Of a stretch of DNA of 64,000 nucleotides, positions 9,618 to 18,522 are shown piece by piece. Origin of the DNA: CAVOOW01 sp963697675. GTDB taxonomy: Bacteria > Actinomycetota > Actinomycetes > JACCUZ01. The DNA lies in assembly GCA_963697675.1 (NCBI GenBank), contig CAVOOW010000006.1:1302001-1366000 (forward strand), written 5' to 3'. Made by a program: the position numbers and the translations under genes. The stretch's first letter is position 1, and the number at the start of each line of letters is the position of its first letter. Under the pieces are notes generated by a model. That model made no database searches. It had not been told where the DNA came from and saw only the letters and a program-made list of their open reading frames with translations.

Positions 9618-9672
9618 GAAATCGATCATGCAGTAACCGACGCGGCATGTCGGTTACTGCATGATCGATTTC
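9618..9672. terminator. Long perfect hairpin between convergent genes
   Basis: Arms of 24 bases, 9618-9641 and 9649-9672, are exact reverse complements around a 7-base loop. The right arm overlaps the MFS stop codon. The core ATCGATCATGCA recurs at 51703 and 51763, and the related TCGATCATGCA lies at 9559 and 41760. It probably terminates both converging genes; there is no long T-run. Confidence 0.7.
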
Positions 9673-10993
9673 AAAGGGAGGGGGTGGGGGTGGCGCGGGG
9701 GAGATGGCGCACGGCGGGTACGGCGAGGACCGCCAGCGCGGCGGCGATGCCGAGCGCTGACATGGTGAACAACGCCTGATGCAACCCGATCGCGACGACT
9801 GCCAGGCCGCAGATGAGGTTGCCGAGCGGGATGACCCCGGTGCTGGTGAGGTAGTCGTAGCTCGACACCCGCGAGAGGACCTCGCCCGGCACGTGCTCCT
9901 GGAGCGAGGTCTCCCACAGCGTGAAGCAGCCGGTCACGCAGACGCCGGCGGCCACCTCGAAGCCGGCGATGGCCCACACACCGAGGCCGCTGCCGATGAA
10001 CGCCGCCTGACAGGACGCCCCCATCAGCATCAGGGCGGCCACGCGCAGCGCGAAGCGCGGTCGCCAGTGCAGCAGCAAGATGTCGCCGAGGATGGACCCG
10101 ATGCCGAAGCCGGCCGTGATGATCGCCCAGTCCTTCGCGCCGCCGAGCTCGTCGTTCACGAGGACCGGGCCGAGTACGAAGATCGCGGGCAGCACGATCG
10201 CGTGATAGCTCGCCATGCCGCCGAGGAAGGCGAGGACCCATGAACGGCGGCGCACCTCCGACCAGCCGTTGCGCAGACTGCGTAGAAAGTGGTCGCCTGC
10301 TGCCGCTGTCCCGTCCTCGCCCTGTCCCTCCCGCACGGTTCTCGGCCGCAGCGGTACGAGACAGATGACAGAGACGGCGAAGGTTCCCGCGTCGAACAGC
10401 AGCGCACCGCCGGGTCCTGCCACGGCTACCAGCCCCGCGGCCAGCGCCGGCCCCGCGATGGAGCCGGTCGAATAGCTCAGGCCGATCAGCGCGTTCGCTG
10501 GTTGCAGGTTGGCCGCTGCGACGGTGCCGGGCAGCAGGCCGGTGAAGGTGGGCGCGAAGAACGCGTCCGCGCCGCCATAGACAGCGGCGAGTACGACGAG
10601 GTGGGTGACCGTCGCGTGGTCCGTGAGCAGCAATGTGGCAGCGGTCAGCTGGCAGACCAGCCGCACTGTGTCAGAGGTGATCAGGATCTTCTTGCGGTCG
10701 AGCCGGTCGGCCCAGACGCCGGCCGGAAGCGCCAGCACAGCGAACGGCAGGAACTGCGCGGCGCTCACGATCGCGACGTCGCCGACGTGGCCGCCGATCG
10801 AGAGCACAGCGAACGGCAGGACGATCGCGGTGACCCGGTCGCCGATGATCGAGAGCACCTGGCCGCTGAAGAGCAGCCGGTACTGCGGCTCGTCGCGCAG
10901 CACGGCCGGCACTCGCAAGCGGCGCCGCGAGCTCCCCGTAGGTTCGGTCACGGCCGCAGCCTGCCCGACTCGTGGCCCATCGCGCCTCTCCAT
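9671..10993 (-). CDS. MFS transporter (EntS/macrolide-exporter-like)
   Basis: 440-residue 12-helix major facilitator of the MFS_3 (enterobactin exporter/macrolide efflux) type. Visible: the helix 1 start YRLLFSGQVLSIIGDRV, the loop 2-3 motif LPAGVWADRLDRKKILITSD (about residues 95-115), GLSYSTGSIAGPALAAGL, and a second six-helix half after a charged loop. It should be a proton-driven drug or siderophore exporter of unknown substrate. The start could be the ATG at 10993 or the GTG at 10951; the latter leaves a shorter cytoplasmic tail. Its stop lies inside a long hairpin shared with the converging oxidase gene. Confidence 0.85.
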   Translation of the reverse strand: MERRDGPRVGQAAAVTEPTGSSRRRLRVPAVLRDEPQYRLLFSGQVLSIIGDRVTAIVLPFAVLSIGGHVGDVAIVSAAQFLPFAVLALPAGVWADRLDRKKILITSDTVRLVCQLTAATLLLTDHATVTHLVVLAAVYGGADAFFAPTFTGLLPGTVAAANLQPANALIGLSYSTGSIAGPALAAGLVAVAGPGGALLFDAGTFAVSVICLVPLRPRTVREGQGEDGTAAAGDHFLRSLRNGWSEVRRRSWVLAFLGGMASYHAIVLPAIFVLGPVLVNDELGGAKDWAIITAGFGIGSILGDILLLHWRPRFALRVAALMLMGASCQAAFIGSGLGVWAIAGFEVAAGVCVTGCFTLWETSLQEHVPGEVLSRVSSYDYLTSTGVIPLGNLICGLAVVAIGLHQALFTMSALGIAAALAVLAVPAVRHLPRATPTPSL

Positions 10994-11089
10994 TGCCCCG
11001 TTTCGCCCGCGCAGTTGACCACGTCTGGTACGCGGAGCGTCTCGTCAGCAGGCGTGCGTGCCTGTTGAGGCGACGGTTCGCCTCGTGTC

Positions 11090-12331
11090 GTGGTCGTGGC
11101 TGATCGCCGCGATGAGAGGGTGGACGACGTGCTGCCCACACTCCCGCCTCGGCACGTGACGCTGCTGCTGTGCGACGGCACCGGCTCCGTACTCGGTTCG
11201 CTGCCGCCCTTCGACGTGGCGGTGCCGTGGTGGCAGGAGGTGAGTGACGTTGTGCGCGCCGCTCGCGACCTGCACCGCCTCGACGTCACGGTGCTCCGGC
11301 TGCTCTCGACGAACACCCCGTCGTCGTCGAGCGGAGACGTCACCTACCTCGCCGAGGTCGCCGCGCCGCCGGACGTGGCGCTCCGTCCCTGGAGCGACCC
11401 GACAACGACGGACGACCACCCGCTGCGTCAGTCGTGGGCGCGACCCGGCGGTCCGGCCACCGACCTCGCGTGGGCCGACGCGGCGCTGGTCGAGCAGGGG
11501 ACGCCGCGCGCCGGAGCGGCCGTCCAGATGCGTACGTGGAACCTGTCGAGCCTGTGGCGGCTGCCGACGACGTCGGGCTGGGCCTGGCTCAAGGTGGTGC
11601 CGCCGTTCTTCGCCCACGAGGGTCGGATGCTGGCGACCTTGGACCCGACGGTGCTGCCACCACTCATCGCGCACGACGGGCCGCGCGTACTCCTCAAGGA
11701 AGTCAACGGCGAGGATCAGTACGGCGCCCCGCCGGAGCTGCTTGTGCGCATGGTCGACCTGCTGGTTGCCCTGCAGCTCGAGTGGATCGGTCGCACCGAC
11801 GAGCTTCGTGCGCTGGGCGGCGCTGACTGGCGAGCTCCTGCGCTCGGGGCACTGGCGACCCGCACGGTCGAGCGGTCCGCGCCGGCCCTCGAGGTGGGGG
11901 TCGCGCGGCAGCTCGAGTCGCTGATCGGGTCACTGCCGCAGCGGTTCGCGGACATCGCCTCGTGCGGCGTGCCGGAGACGCTCGTGCACGGAGACTTCCA
12001 CCCCGGCAACGTGATCCGCGACGAGCATCGCCTGGTGCTGATCGACTGGGGCGACAGCGGCGTCGGCCATCCGTTGCTCGATCACGCCGCGTTCGTGGAG
12101 CGGCTGTCGCCCGCTGACCTCACGACGGTCGTCGACCACTGGTCTGCACTGTGGCGGCAGACCGTGCCCGGCTGTGACCCCGACCGGGCCCGCGAGCTGT
12201 TGGCGCCGGTCGCTGCGTTGCAGCGGGCCGCGATGTACCAGATGTTCCTCGACAACATCGAGCCGAGCGAGCGGGTCTATCACGCGGCGGACCCCGCCGA
12301 GTGGCTCGCCCGCGCGGCCACCATCGAGTAA
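11090..12331 (+). CDS. Aminoglycoside-phosphotransferase-family (APH) kinase-like protein
   Basis: 413-residue protein. The C-terminal half (about 170-410) is an APH/choline-kinase fold: catalytic loop LVHGDFHPGNVIRD and metal motif LIDWGDSGVGHPLLD are intact. The first 150 residues (PRHVTLLLCDGTGSVLGSLP, RLSTN-like stretches, LRPWSD) form an additional domain I do not recognise. The GTG at 11090 gives the whole domain; a second in-frame GTG at 11120 is possible. APH enzymes phosphorylate hydroxyls on antibiotics, sugars or amino alcohols; this substrate is unknown. It converges with lpd. Confidence 0.8.
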   Translation: MVVADRRDERVDDVLPTLPPRHVTLLLCDGTGSVLGSLPPFDVAVPWWQEVSDVVRAARDLHRLDVTVLRLLSTNTPSSSSGDVTYLAEVAAPPDVALRPWSDPTTTDDHPLRQSWARPGGPATDLAWADAALVEQGTPRAGAAVQMRTWNLSSLWRLPTTSGWAWLKVVPPFFAHEGRMLATLDPTVLPPLIAHDGPRVLLKEVNGEDQYGAPPELLVRMVDLLVALQLEWIGRTDELRALGGADWRAPALGALATRTVERSAPALEVGVARQLESLIGSLPQRFADIASCGVPETLVHGDFHPGNVIRDEHRLVLIDWGDSGVGHPLLDHAAFVERLSPADLTTVVDHWSALWRQTVPGCDPDRARELLAPVAALQRAAMYQMFLDNIEPSERVYHAADPAEWLARAATIE

Positions 12332-12358
12332 GCCGAAGCGGCAGCCCCGGCTCGCACG

Positions 12359-13759
12359 TCACAGGTTGATCATGTGTCCGGCCAGGCCGTGCAGCGCCTC
12401 CTTGACTGCTTCGCTCAAGGTCGGGTGCGCGTGCACGTTGCGGGCGAGCTCGCGAGAGGTGAGGTCCCACATCTGGGCCAGGGTCAGCTCGGGCAGCAGC
12501 TCGGTGACGTCGGGGCCGATCAGGTGGCCGCCGAGCAGCTCTCCGTACTTCGCGTCACTGAGCAGCTTGACGAACCCCACCGTGTCGCCGAGGCCGTGGG
12601 CTTTTCCGTTGGCCATGAAGGGAAACTTGGCGACACGCACGTCAAAGCCCTGCTCGCGGGCCTGCGCCTCGGTCCAACCGAAGCTGGCGACCTGCGGCTG
12701 GCAGTAGGTCGCGCGCGGCATCATCACGTAGTCGAGCGCCATCGTCTCGGCGCCCGCGATCGTCTCCGCCGCGATGATGCCCATGGCCTCTGCGACGTGA
12801 GCGAGCAGCAGTTTGGCTGTCACGTCACCGATGGCGAAGATGTGCGGGACGTTCGTACGCATGAAGTCGTCGATGGCGATGGCGCCGCGGTCGGTCAGTT
12901 CCACGCCGGTACGCGCGAGACCGTAACCCTCCGTGCGTGGTGCGAATCCGATGGCCTGCATGACTTTGTCGACCCGGATCGTCCCTTGCTGACCTCCACT
13001 GCTGACCGTGACGGTGACCAGATCACCGCTGTCGTCGATCGACTCGACCTTGGTAGAGGTCAGGACCGTGATGCCGGCGCGCTTGTAGCGGCGGGTCAAC
13101 TCAGTGCTGACCTCCACGTCCTCGAGCGGCAGGATGCGGTCGAGGAACTCGACGATGGTCACGTCGACGCCATAGGCGTTGAGGACGTACGCAAACTCGA
13201 TGCCGATCGCGCCGGCGCCGGAGATGAGGATGCTGCCCGGCAGGCTGTCGGTCATGATCTGTTCTTCGTAGGTGACGACGCGTTCGCTCAGCGTCGTGCC
13301 CGGCAGGAGCCGTGTCGTGGAGCCGGCGGCGATGATGCAGTTGTCGAAGGTCAGCGTCTGCTGGCCGCCTGCGTCGAGCGCAACGGTCAGCGTGTGCGGG
13401 TCGGTGAACTCGCCCCAACCGTTGATCTCGTCGATGCTGTTCTTCTTCATCAGGAAATGGACGCCCTTGACGCGCCCGTCGGCGACCTTGCGGCTGCGCG
13501 TGTACGCCGCCTGGTAGTCCACGGAGACGCTGCCGTCGATGTGGATCCCGAAGGTCTCCGCCTCCTGCGTGACGATGTTCGCCAGCTCGGCGTTGCGCAG
13601 GAGTGCCTTCGACGGGATGCAGCCGACGTTGAGACAGACACCGCCCCAGTACTTGTGCTCCACGACGGCTACACGTTTGCCGAGCTGGGCCGCGCGGATG
13701 GCGGCGACGTAGCCACCTGGGCCTGATCCGAGAACCACGACGTCATAGCGATCGGTCAT
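12359..13759 (-). CDS. lpdA: Dihydrolipoyl dehydrogenase (E3)
   Basis: 466-residue flavoprotein disulfide reductase, E3 of pyruvate and 2-oxoglutarate dehydrogenase complexes. Visible in order: the FAD site VVVLGSGPGGYVAAIRAAQLG (residues 7-27), the redox pair GGVCLNVGCIPSKALL, the NAD site ISGAGAIGIEFAYVLNAYG, the FAD ribityl motif HIFAIGDVT, and the C-terminal base region NVHAHPTLSEAVKEALHG with the catalytic His and Glu. Length is normal. No E1 or E2 genes are adjacent, as is common for actinobacterial lpd. Confidence 0.96.
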   Translation of the reverse strand: MTDRYDVVVLGSGPGGYVAAIRAAQLGKRVAVVEHKYWGGVCLNVGCIPSKALLRNAELANIVTQEAETFGIHIDGSVSVDYQAAYTRSRKVADGRVKGVHFLMKKNSIDEINGWGEFTDPHTLTVALDAGGQQTLTFDNCIIAAGSTTRLLPGTTLSERVVTYEEQIMTDSLPGSILISGAGAIGIEFAYVLNAYGVDVTIVEFLDRILPLEDVEVSTELTRRYKRAGITVLTSTKVESIDDSGDLVTVTVSSGGQQGTIRVDKVMQAIGFAPRTEGYGLARTGVELTDRGAIAIDDFMRTNVPHIFAIGDVTAKLLLAHVAEAMGIIAAETIAGAETMALDYVMMPRATYCQPQVASFGWTEAQAREQGFDVRVAKFPFMANGKAHGLGDTVGFVKLLSDAKYGELLGGHLIGPDVTELLPELTLAQMWDLTSRELARNVHAHPTLSEAVKEALHGLAGHMINL

Positions 13760-13833
13760 GGACCCGACCGTAGCCCGAGTCGCGTGGTAAGTCTCCGGTC
13801 GGCGCGGTGTGACCTATCGGTGCTTATGCGACG

Positions 13834-14757
13834 TCAGGCCGGTTCGGCCACCCATTTCATCGGGTCCCCGGCACCCAGGTCCGTGATGCCGGCGTCGGAG
13901 AGTGCGCCGCACACCAGCGTCCGACGATGCGCTGCGAAGGTCAGGACGTGCGCGATCATGCCGCCGTACGTGAAGACCTCCGGCGGATAGCAGAGAGCGT
14001 CCACGAACGTCTCGTCCAGCCGGCCCTCGTCGACGATCGAGTGCACCTGGCTCAGGAACGCCGGCCCCACGACGACGAGCTTCGCGCGGATGTCCTCGAG
14101 GGTCTCTGTCTTCTCGTCGTCGATGTCGTAGGGCCGGTCGTGGGTGGCCGCATCCCACATCGCCAGCTGCCCGACCAGGCGCGCGAGCAAGGACCGCACC
14201 GTGGGGTCGCAGTCGATGCCGTCGACCGAGATCTCGACGGGGGCGTTGAGCTGTTCGGGTGTCAGCGCGGCGGCGCGGTCCACCAGCTCTCCGACGAGCC
14301 AGACGTGGTGCTCGACCATGCGGGTCAACAGGTCCATCGAGGTGACCTTCCTGTCTGCCGGGACCCGCAGGCCGCCGGGTGGGCTGAAGTGGACGCGACT
14401 CGGAGCGTCCAGCCGAAAGCTCGTCGGCTGGCGCCGCCAGACGCTCGGCGCGCGGCCGAACGCCTTCGTGAACGCGCGGGTGAACGCCTCGTTGCTCGCA
14501 TAGCCGGCCTCGACCGCGACGCGCAGCACGTCGTGCTCGGACGTGATCAGCCGGTAGGCAGCCCGCTCGAGCAGGATCCGGCGCCGCATCGTCGCCGGCG
14601 GCTCGCCCGCGGCGGCCGACACGAGCCGGTCGAAGTGGAACCGCGAGAGGTGTACGCGCGAGGCCAGCGTGCGGCTGGATGCCGCGTGATCGTCGAGCGA
14701 GTCGACGAGCACGTCCACAAACCGCGCGAACGTGTCGCTGGCTGTGCTCATGGGCAC
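13834..14757 (-). CDS. AraC-type regulator fused to a DinB-like domain
   Basis: 307 residues. An N-terminal AraC/XylS DNA-binding domain (about 5-105) carries two helix-turn-helix units, LASRVHLSRFHFDRLVSAAA and VAVEAGYASNEAFTRAFTKA followed by GRAPSVWR. The C-terminal half (about 145-300) looks like a DinB/mycothiol-dependent four-helix bundle: TRMVEHHVWLVGELVDRAAA, then MIAHVLTFAAHRR, giving three spaced histidines for metal. AraC domains usually sit C-terminally after a sensor, so here the order is reversed. It may sense a thiol or electrophile. Start at 14757 or the ATG two codons later. Confidence 0.8.
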   Translation of the reverse strand: MPMSTASDTFARFVDVLVDSLDDHAASSRTLASRVHLSRFHFDRLVSAAAGEPPATMRRRILLERAAYRLITSEHDVLRVAVEAGYASNEAFTRAFTKAFGRAPSVWRRQPTSFRLDAPSRVHFSPPGGLRVPADRKVTSMDLLTRMVEHHVWLVGELVDRAAALTPEQLNAPVEISVDGIDCDPTVRSLLARLVGQLAMWDAATHDRPYDIDDEKTETLEDIRAKLVVVGPAFLSQVHSIVDEGRLDETFVDALCYPPEVFTYGGMIAHVLTFAAHRRTLVCGALSDAGITDLGAGDPMKWVAEPA

Positions 14758-14823
14758 GATCTTCCCCTGTACGGACGTTGTTGCGCTTGATCGCCCTTGC
14801 TCACCTGGAAGTGCACCCGGTGG

Positions 14824-15135
14824 TCAGGTCGCGGGGTAGACGATGAACTCGAGCAGGGAACCGTCGGGGTCGCGAAAGTAGGTGCTGGTGCCGGCACCGG
14901 CGCCGCCGTGCCGGACGACCGGCCCCTGTTCGACCGGGACGCCGTGCTCAGCAAGGTGTTGCGCAAGTGCCGTCGGGCTGTCCGGCCAGACGAAGCAGAG
15001 ATCGCTCCCGCCGGCAGTCACCGGTCGTGCCACGACAAGGCTGCCCAGGTCGAGCCCGGGTCCGCGCTCATTGAGCTGCTGGTCGCCGAACCGGAACGCG
15101 ACCCGCCCGTCGGCGTGGTCGAGTCGGCGTGCCGG
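14824..15135 (-). pseudogene. Truncated VOC (glyoxalase/dioxygenase) family gene
   Basis: The open frame reads RRLDHADGRVAFRFGDQQLN, then VTAGGSDLCFVWPDSPTAL, then STYFRDPDGSLLEFIVYPAT, which is the C-terminal three quarters of a VOC-superfamily protein, ending in the metal-ligand Glu of SLLEF. No start codon opens the frame at its upstream end, where it is joined to a GGDEF-like fragment in another frame. A downstream GTG could give a 69-residue stub. Read as a gene remnant. Confidence 0.6.
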
Positions 15136-15469
15136 ATGATGCGGTCGGCGAGGTCCACCAGGTCCGCGAGGGACGTCACCTTCTCGACGAGGACGGCGAA
15201 CTCGTCACCACCGAGGCCGGGCTGGGCAGCGCCTGGCCGAGGCTCACCGCGAAATAGCCGAGTAGGCCGATCACGGGGACCGCCATCGCCACGGTTGCGA
15301 GCACCGTGACGTCGATGGTCTGGCCGATCAGGACAGCACTCAGCGCCCACGCGGCAGCCACGAGGCCGCTGGCCGAGACCAGCGCATCGAAGATTCGGCC
15401 GGCGCGGCTCGGAGTCCCGACGATCGGCCCGACTGACACCCGCCCTGCTTTCCGTTGCTTGCCTGACAT
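15136..15469 (-). pseudogene. Fragments of a membrane diguanylate-cyclase-like gene
   Basis: Two pieces in different frames. From the GTG near 15469 a frame begins MSGKQRKAGRVSVGPIVG and encodes two hydrophobic helices (about residues 29-70). From about 15225 another frame reads GLGGDEFAVLVEKVTSLADL, an exact GGDEF signature with the following helix. The GGDEF domain lacks everything upstream and downstream, and its end abuts the VOC remnant at about 15135. Deletion joining of two decayed genes is the simplest reading. Confidence 0.45.
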
Positions 15470-15544
15470 CGACCGGGCGCGGGCCGCGCTTGAGGCGTGG
15501 CCGCCCTCCCGGCAGCATGGTCATTCGAAAGGTCGGTGGGAGCA

Positions 15545-16570
15545 ATGTGGGTCATGGACAGCCTGGCGCCTGTCATCGCGGCGCCGATGAGCGGTGGACC
15601 GACAACGCCGGCGCTCGTGGCCGCCGCCGCCTCCGCAGGCTGCTTCGGGTTCCTCGCCTTCGGTTACCTGACGCCGGATGCGGCGCGCGACCAGCTCAGC
15701 CAGACCCGCCGCTCCTGCGACACCTTCGGCGTGAACGTCTTCCTGCCTCGTGATCCCGTGCCCGACGCGGCCGAGCTCGTTGCCTACTCCCGCGAGCTCG
15801 CCTCCGAGGCGGAGCGCTACGGCCTGCCTGCAGTCGGCGTCGCTCCCGTCGCCGGCAGTGAGCAGGACTGGTGGCGAGAGAAGGTCGAGCTGCTCGTGCA
15901 GGATCCCGTCGCCGTGGTGAGCTTCACCTTCGCCATCCCCGACGCGGCGACGGTCGCGTCCCTACAGCGCGCCGGCAGCACAGTCCTGGCCACGGTGACG
16001 ACGCCCGACGAGGCCCGGCAGGCCGAGGCAGCAGGGGTCGACGGGCTGGTCGTGCAGAGTGCTGCGGCAGGTGGACACAGCGCCACGACGACACCAGGCG
16101 CGCCGAGCGCGCAGGCCGACACTCCTGCCTTGGTGTCGGAGGTACGCGCGGGGTCGGCTCTGCCGATCGTCGCCACCGGCGGCATCGTGCGCAGCGGCCA
16201 GGTGCAGGCGGTGCTCGCCGCAGGCGCGCAGGCCGCCATGGTCGGCACTGTGCTGCTCCGGACGCCGGAGAGCGCGGCGCGGCCGGCGCACAAGGCGGCG
16301 CTGGCCGATCCGGCTCGGGCGGAGACGGTCGTGACGCGCGCATTCACGGGCCGCCCCGCGCGCGGGCTGCGCAACCGCTTCACGGACGAGCATTCGGCGA
16401 CGGCGCCGATCGGCTATCCGGCGATCCACTTCCTGACGGCACCGATCCGGGCCGCCGCCGCAGCCCGTGGTGACGCGGACGGGCTCAACCTGTGGGCCGG
16501 CGTCGGCTATCGCGCGGCGACCGACCGGCCGGCGGGGGACGTGCTCGCAGATCTTGTCCAGGACCTGTGA
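15545..16570 (+). CDS. Nitronate monooxygenase (2-nitropropane dioxygenase family)
   Basis: 341-residue FMN-dependent TIM-barrel enzyme oxidising alkyl nitronates. Visible: VIAAPMSGGPTTPALVAAAA at the N-terminus, the phosphate-binding loops GVDGLVVQSAAAGGHS (about 165-180, with the family's catalytic His) and LPIVATGGIVRSGQVQAVLA then GAQAAMVGTVLLRTPES. The ATG at 15545 is chosen because GGTGGGAGC precedes it and it gives the family-typical start; longer in-frame versions lack a ribosome site. It runs in the same direction as the phosphoesterase gene, 58 bases upstream. Confidence 0.9.
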   Translation: MWVMDSLAPVIAAPMSGGPTTPALVAAAASAGCFGFLAFGYLTPDAARDQLSQTRRSCDTFGVNVFLPRDPVPDAAELVAYSRELASEAERYGLPAVGVAPVAGSEQDWWREKVELLVQDPVAVVSFTFAIPDAATVASLQRAGSTVLATVTTPDEARQAEAAGVDGLVVQSAAAGGHSATTTPGAPSAQADTPALVSEVRAGSALPIVATGGIVRSGQVQAVLAAGAQAAMVGTVLLRTPESAARPAHKAALADPARAETVVTRAFTGRPARGLRNRFTDEHSATAPIGYPAIHFLTAPIRAAAAARGDADGLNLWAGVGYRAATDRPAGDVLADLVQDL

Positions 16571-16628
16571 ACGAGCTGTTCTGCTGACGTTCCGTGACGG
16601 GGGCGAGTGCCGCTGCGGTCTGCGGGGT

Positions 16629-17816
16629 ATGAGGCCGCCAATGAAACTTTCCCCAGCGTTGGCCGCTGCCGCCCTGGCCACCGCGGCGGCAGTCGCCTTC
16701 GCCTCGACCCTCCCGACGATGAGCGCGGATGCCGCGGCTCCGAGGCCGGGAACCCACGCCGCTGCTGCGCCGACGAGTTCCCGATCTGCAGCAGTGTCCG
16801 CGAAGGACACCACGGCACTCGCCGCACCACTGCCGCGCGTACGCCATGTGTTTGTCATCAACCTGGAGAACAAGGGTTACGACAAGACGTTCCGACCAGG
16901 GTCGCACGCGCCCTACCTGAGGAAGAAGCTGCGCGCCAAGGGGCAGTTGCTGTCGCAGTACTACGGCGTGGCGCACCACAGCCTGCCGAACTACATCGCC
17001 CAGCTAAGCGGCCAGGGCCCCAACCCGCAGACGCAGAGCGACTGTCACGTCTTCAGCAACTTCACCCGCTCGGGCACGGCTGCCCCGGGACAGGCCGTCG
17101 GGCACGGCTGCGTCTATCCCAAGACGGTGCGCACGGTCGCCAACCAGCTCACCCAGCACGGACTGACGTGGAAGGGGTACATGGAGAGCATGCACTCGGC
17201 CTGCCGACATCCCGCGCTGAACACCGTCGACGGCACGCGGAAGGCGGAGGTGGGTGACCAGTACGCCGCCCGGCACAACCCGTTCGTCTACTTCCACTCG
17301 ATCATCGACTCGAAGAAGTGCGCGAAGCGAAACGTCGTTCTGAAGAAGCTGCCGAAGGATCTCGCGAGGGTGCGGACCACGGCGAACCTCACGTACATCA
17401 CGCCGAACTCGTGCAATGACGCGCACGACAGCCCGTGCGTCGACGGCAGGAGGGGCGGTCTGGCCACGGCCAACAAATGGCTGAAGCGCTGGGTGCCCAA
17501 GATCCTCGCGTCACCTGCGTACCAGAAGAACGGCCTGATGATCGTCACCTTCGACGAGGCCGACAGCGGCTCCGCCGACGCCTGCTGCGGGGAAGGCCCC
17601 GGCCCGAACAGTCCCCTGCCCGGGATCACCGGTCTCGGCGGCGGACGCACCGGATCGGTGCTGGTCTCACCGTTCATCAAGCGCGGATCGTTCAACGACA
17701 CGCCGTACAACCACTACTCGCTGCTGCGCACCATCGAGAACTTGTTCCAGCTCAAGCCGTTGGGCTACGCGGCGGATGCCCGCGGCTTCGGCGTCGACGT
17801 CTTCGGCAAGACCTGA
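16629..17816 (+). CDS. Secreted phosphoesterase (phospholipase C/acid phosphatase family)
   Basis: About 395 residues of the PF04185 phosphoesterase family. A signal peptide is clear (MKLSPALAAAALATAAAVAF with a small-residue cleavage region). Active-site features: FVINLENKGYDKTF (metal-binding Glu-Asn), HHSLPNYIAQLSGQGPN (nucleophile region), MIVTFDEADSGSAD, and SVLVSPFIKRG followed by YNHYSLLRTIENLFQL. It should hydrolyse phosphomonoesters or phospholipids outside the cell. Several Cys pairs fit an exported protein. Starts at 16629 and 16641 both give the signal peptide. Confidence 0.85.
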   Translation: MRPPMKLSPALAAAALATAAAVAFASTLPTMSADAAAPRPGTHAAAAPTSSRSAAVSAKDTTALAAPLPRVRHVFVINLENKGYDKTFRPGSHAPYLRKKLRAKGQLLSQYYGVAHHSLPNYIAQLSGQGPNPQTQSDCHVFSNFTRSGTAAPGQAVGHGCVYPKTVRTVANQLTQHGLTWKGYMESMHSACRHPALNTVDGTRKAEVGDQYAARHNPFVYFHSIIDSKKCAKRNVVLKKLPKDLARVRTTANLTYITPNSCNDAHDSPCVDGRRGGLATANKWLKRWVPKILASPAYQKNGLMIVTFDEADSGSADACCGEGPGPNSPLPGITGLGGGRTGSVLVSPFIKRGSFNDTPYNHYSLLRTIENLFQLKPLGYAADARGFGVDVFGKT

Positions 17817-17854
17817 CGAAGCGCCCGATCTGACGGTGCGTTGCTGCGCTGGAC

Positions 17855-18451
17855 TCAGCTGCTCCGAGCCGCGGCCGCCACCCGGTTGGCGGCCGCGCTC
17901 GCGATCTGCACCGAGTCGGCCTCGTGGTCAGGGGAGATGACGTGCACCTGCACGACGTCGTCGCCGACCTTGAACATGACGATCCCGTGGTCGGAGTCGT
18001 CCTGCGCCGCCTCGCCGATCCCGCCGCGCGCCGGGCCGATGACGCCGGGCGAGAAGAACTCGCTGCCGTGCCAGGCGGCGATGTCGATGGTGCCCTCGTC
18101 GAGGATCGAGTTGCCGGTCTCCGCGAACGTGTAAGTGCACGAGCGACCACGGGCGACCTCGATCGACGGGCCTGAAACGGTGACGGCGGAGCCGATGATT
18201 GCCGAGAGCTGGTCTTCGGAGAGCAGCGAGCAGGAGTCGATGGTGCCGCTGTCGCCGGCGCTGGCCTCGGTGTTGGCATTGGTTTTCGTCCCGCCGGGCT
18301 GGTCTTTGGCCTGGTCGGCGCTGGCCGAGCCTCCGCTGCTGCAGGAGGACAAGGCAGCGGCGAGCCCGAGAAAAGAGGCGGCGAGTACGAGGCTGCTGCG
18401 GCCGCGTCGGCGGCTGGTGGACACGGTTCGGATCGTTGGTGTCTTCGTCAT
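17855..18451 (-). CDS. DUF3558-like lipoprotein
   Basis: 198 residues. The N-terminus is basic and hydrophobic with lipobox LSSC (about residues 34-37). A low-complexity Ser/Gly/Asn linker leads to a domain with two cysteines (IDSCSLLSEDQLSAIIG and GRSCTYTFAET) that matches the DUF3558 pattern of actinobacterial surface lipoproteins. Function unknown. The ATG at 18451 gives a normal signal length; the GTG at 18499 would add 16 polar residues. Confidence 0.75.
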   Translation of the reverse strand: MTKTPTIRTVSTSRRRGRSSLVLAASFLGLAAALSSCSSGGSASADQAKDQPGGTKTNANTEASAGDSGTIDSCSLLSEDQLSAIIGSAVTVSGPSIEVARGRSCTYTFAETGNSILDEGTIDIAAWHGSEFFSPGVIGPARGGIGEAAQDDSDHGIVMFKVGDDVVQVHVISPDHEADSVQIASAAANRVAAAARSS

Positions 18452-18522
18452 GGCTCTAGCGTCGGGGCGGTGCGCAGCAGCGTCATCGGTGCTCACCACC
18501 TAGTTAGGAGCTGTGCCGCTAC

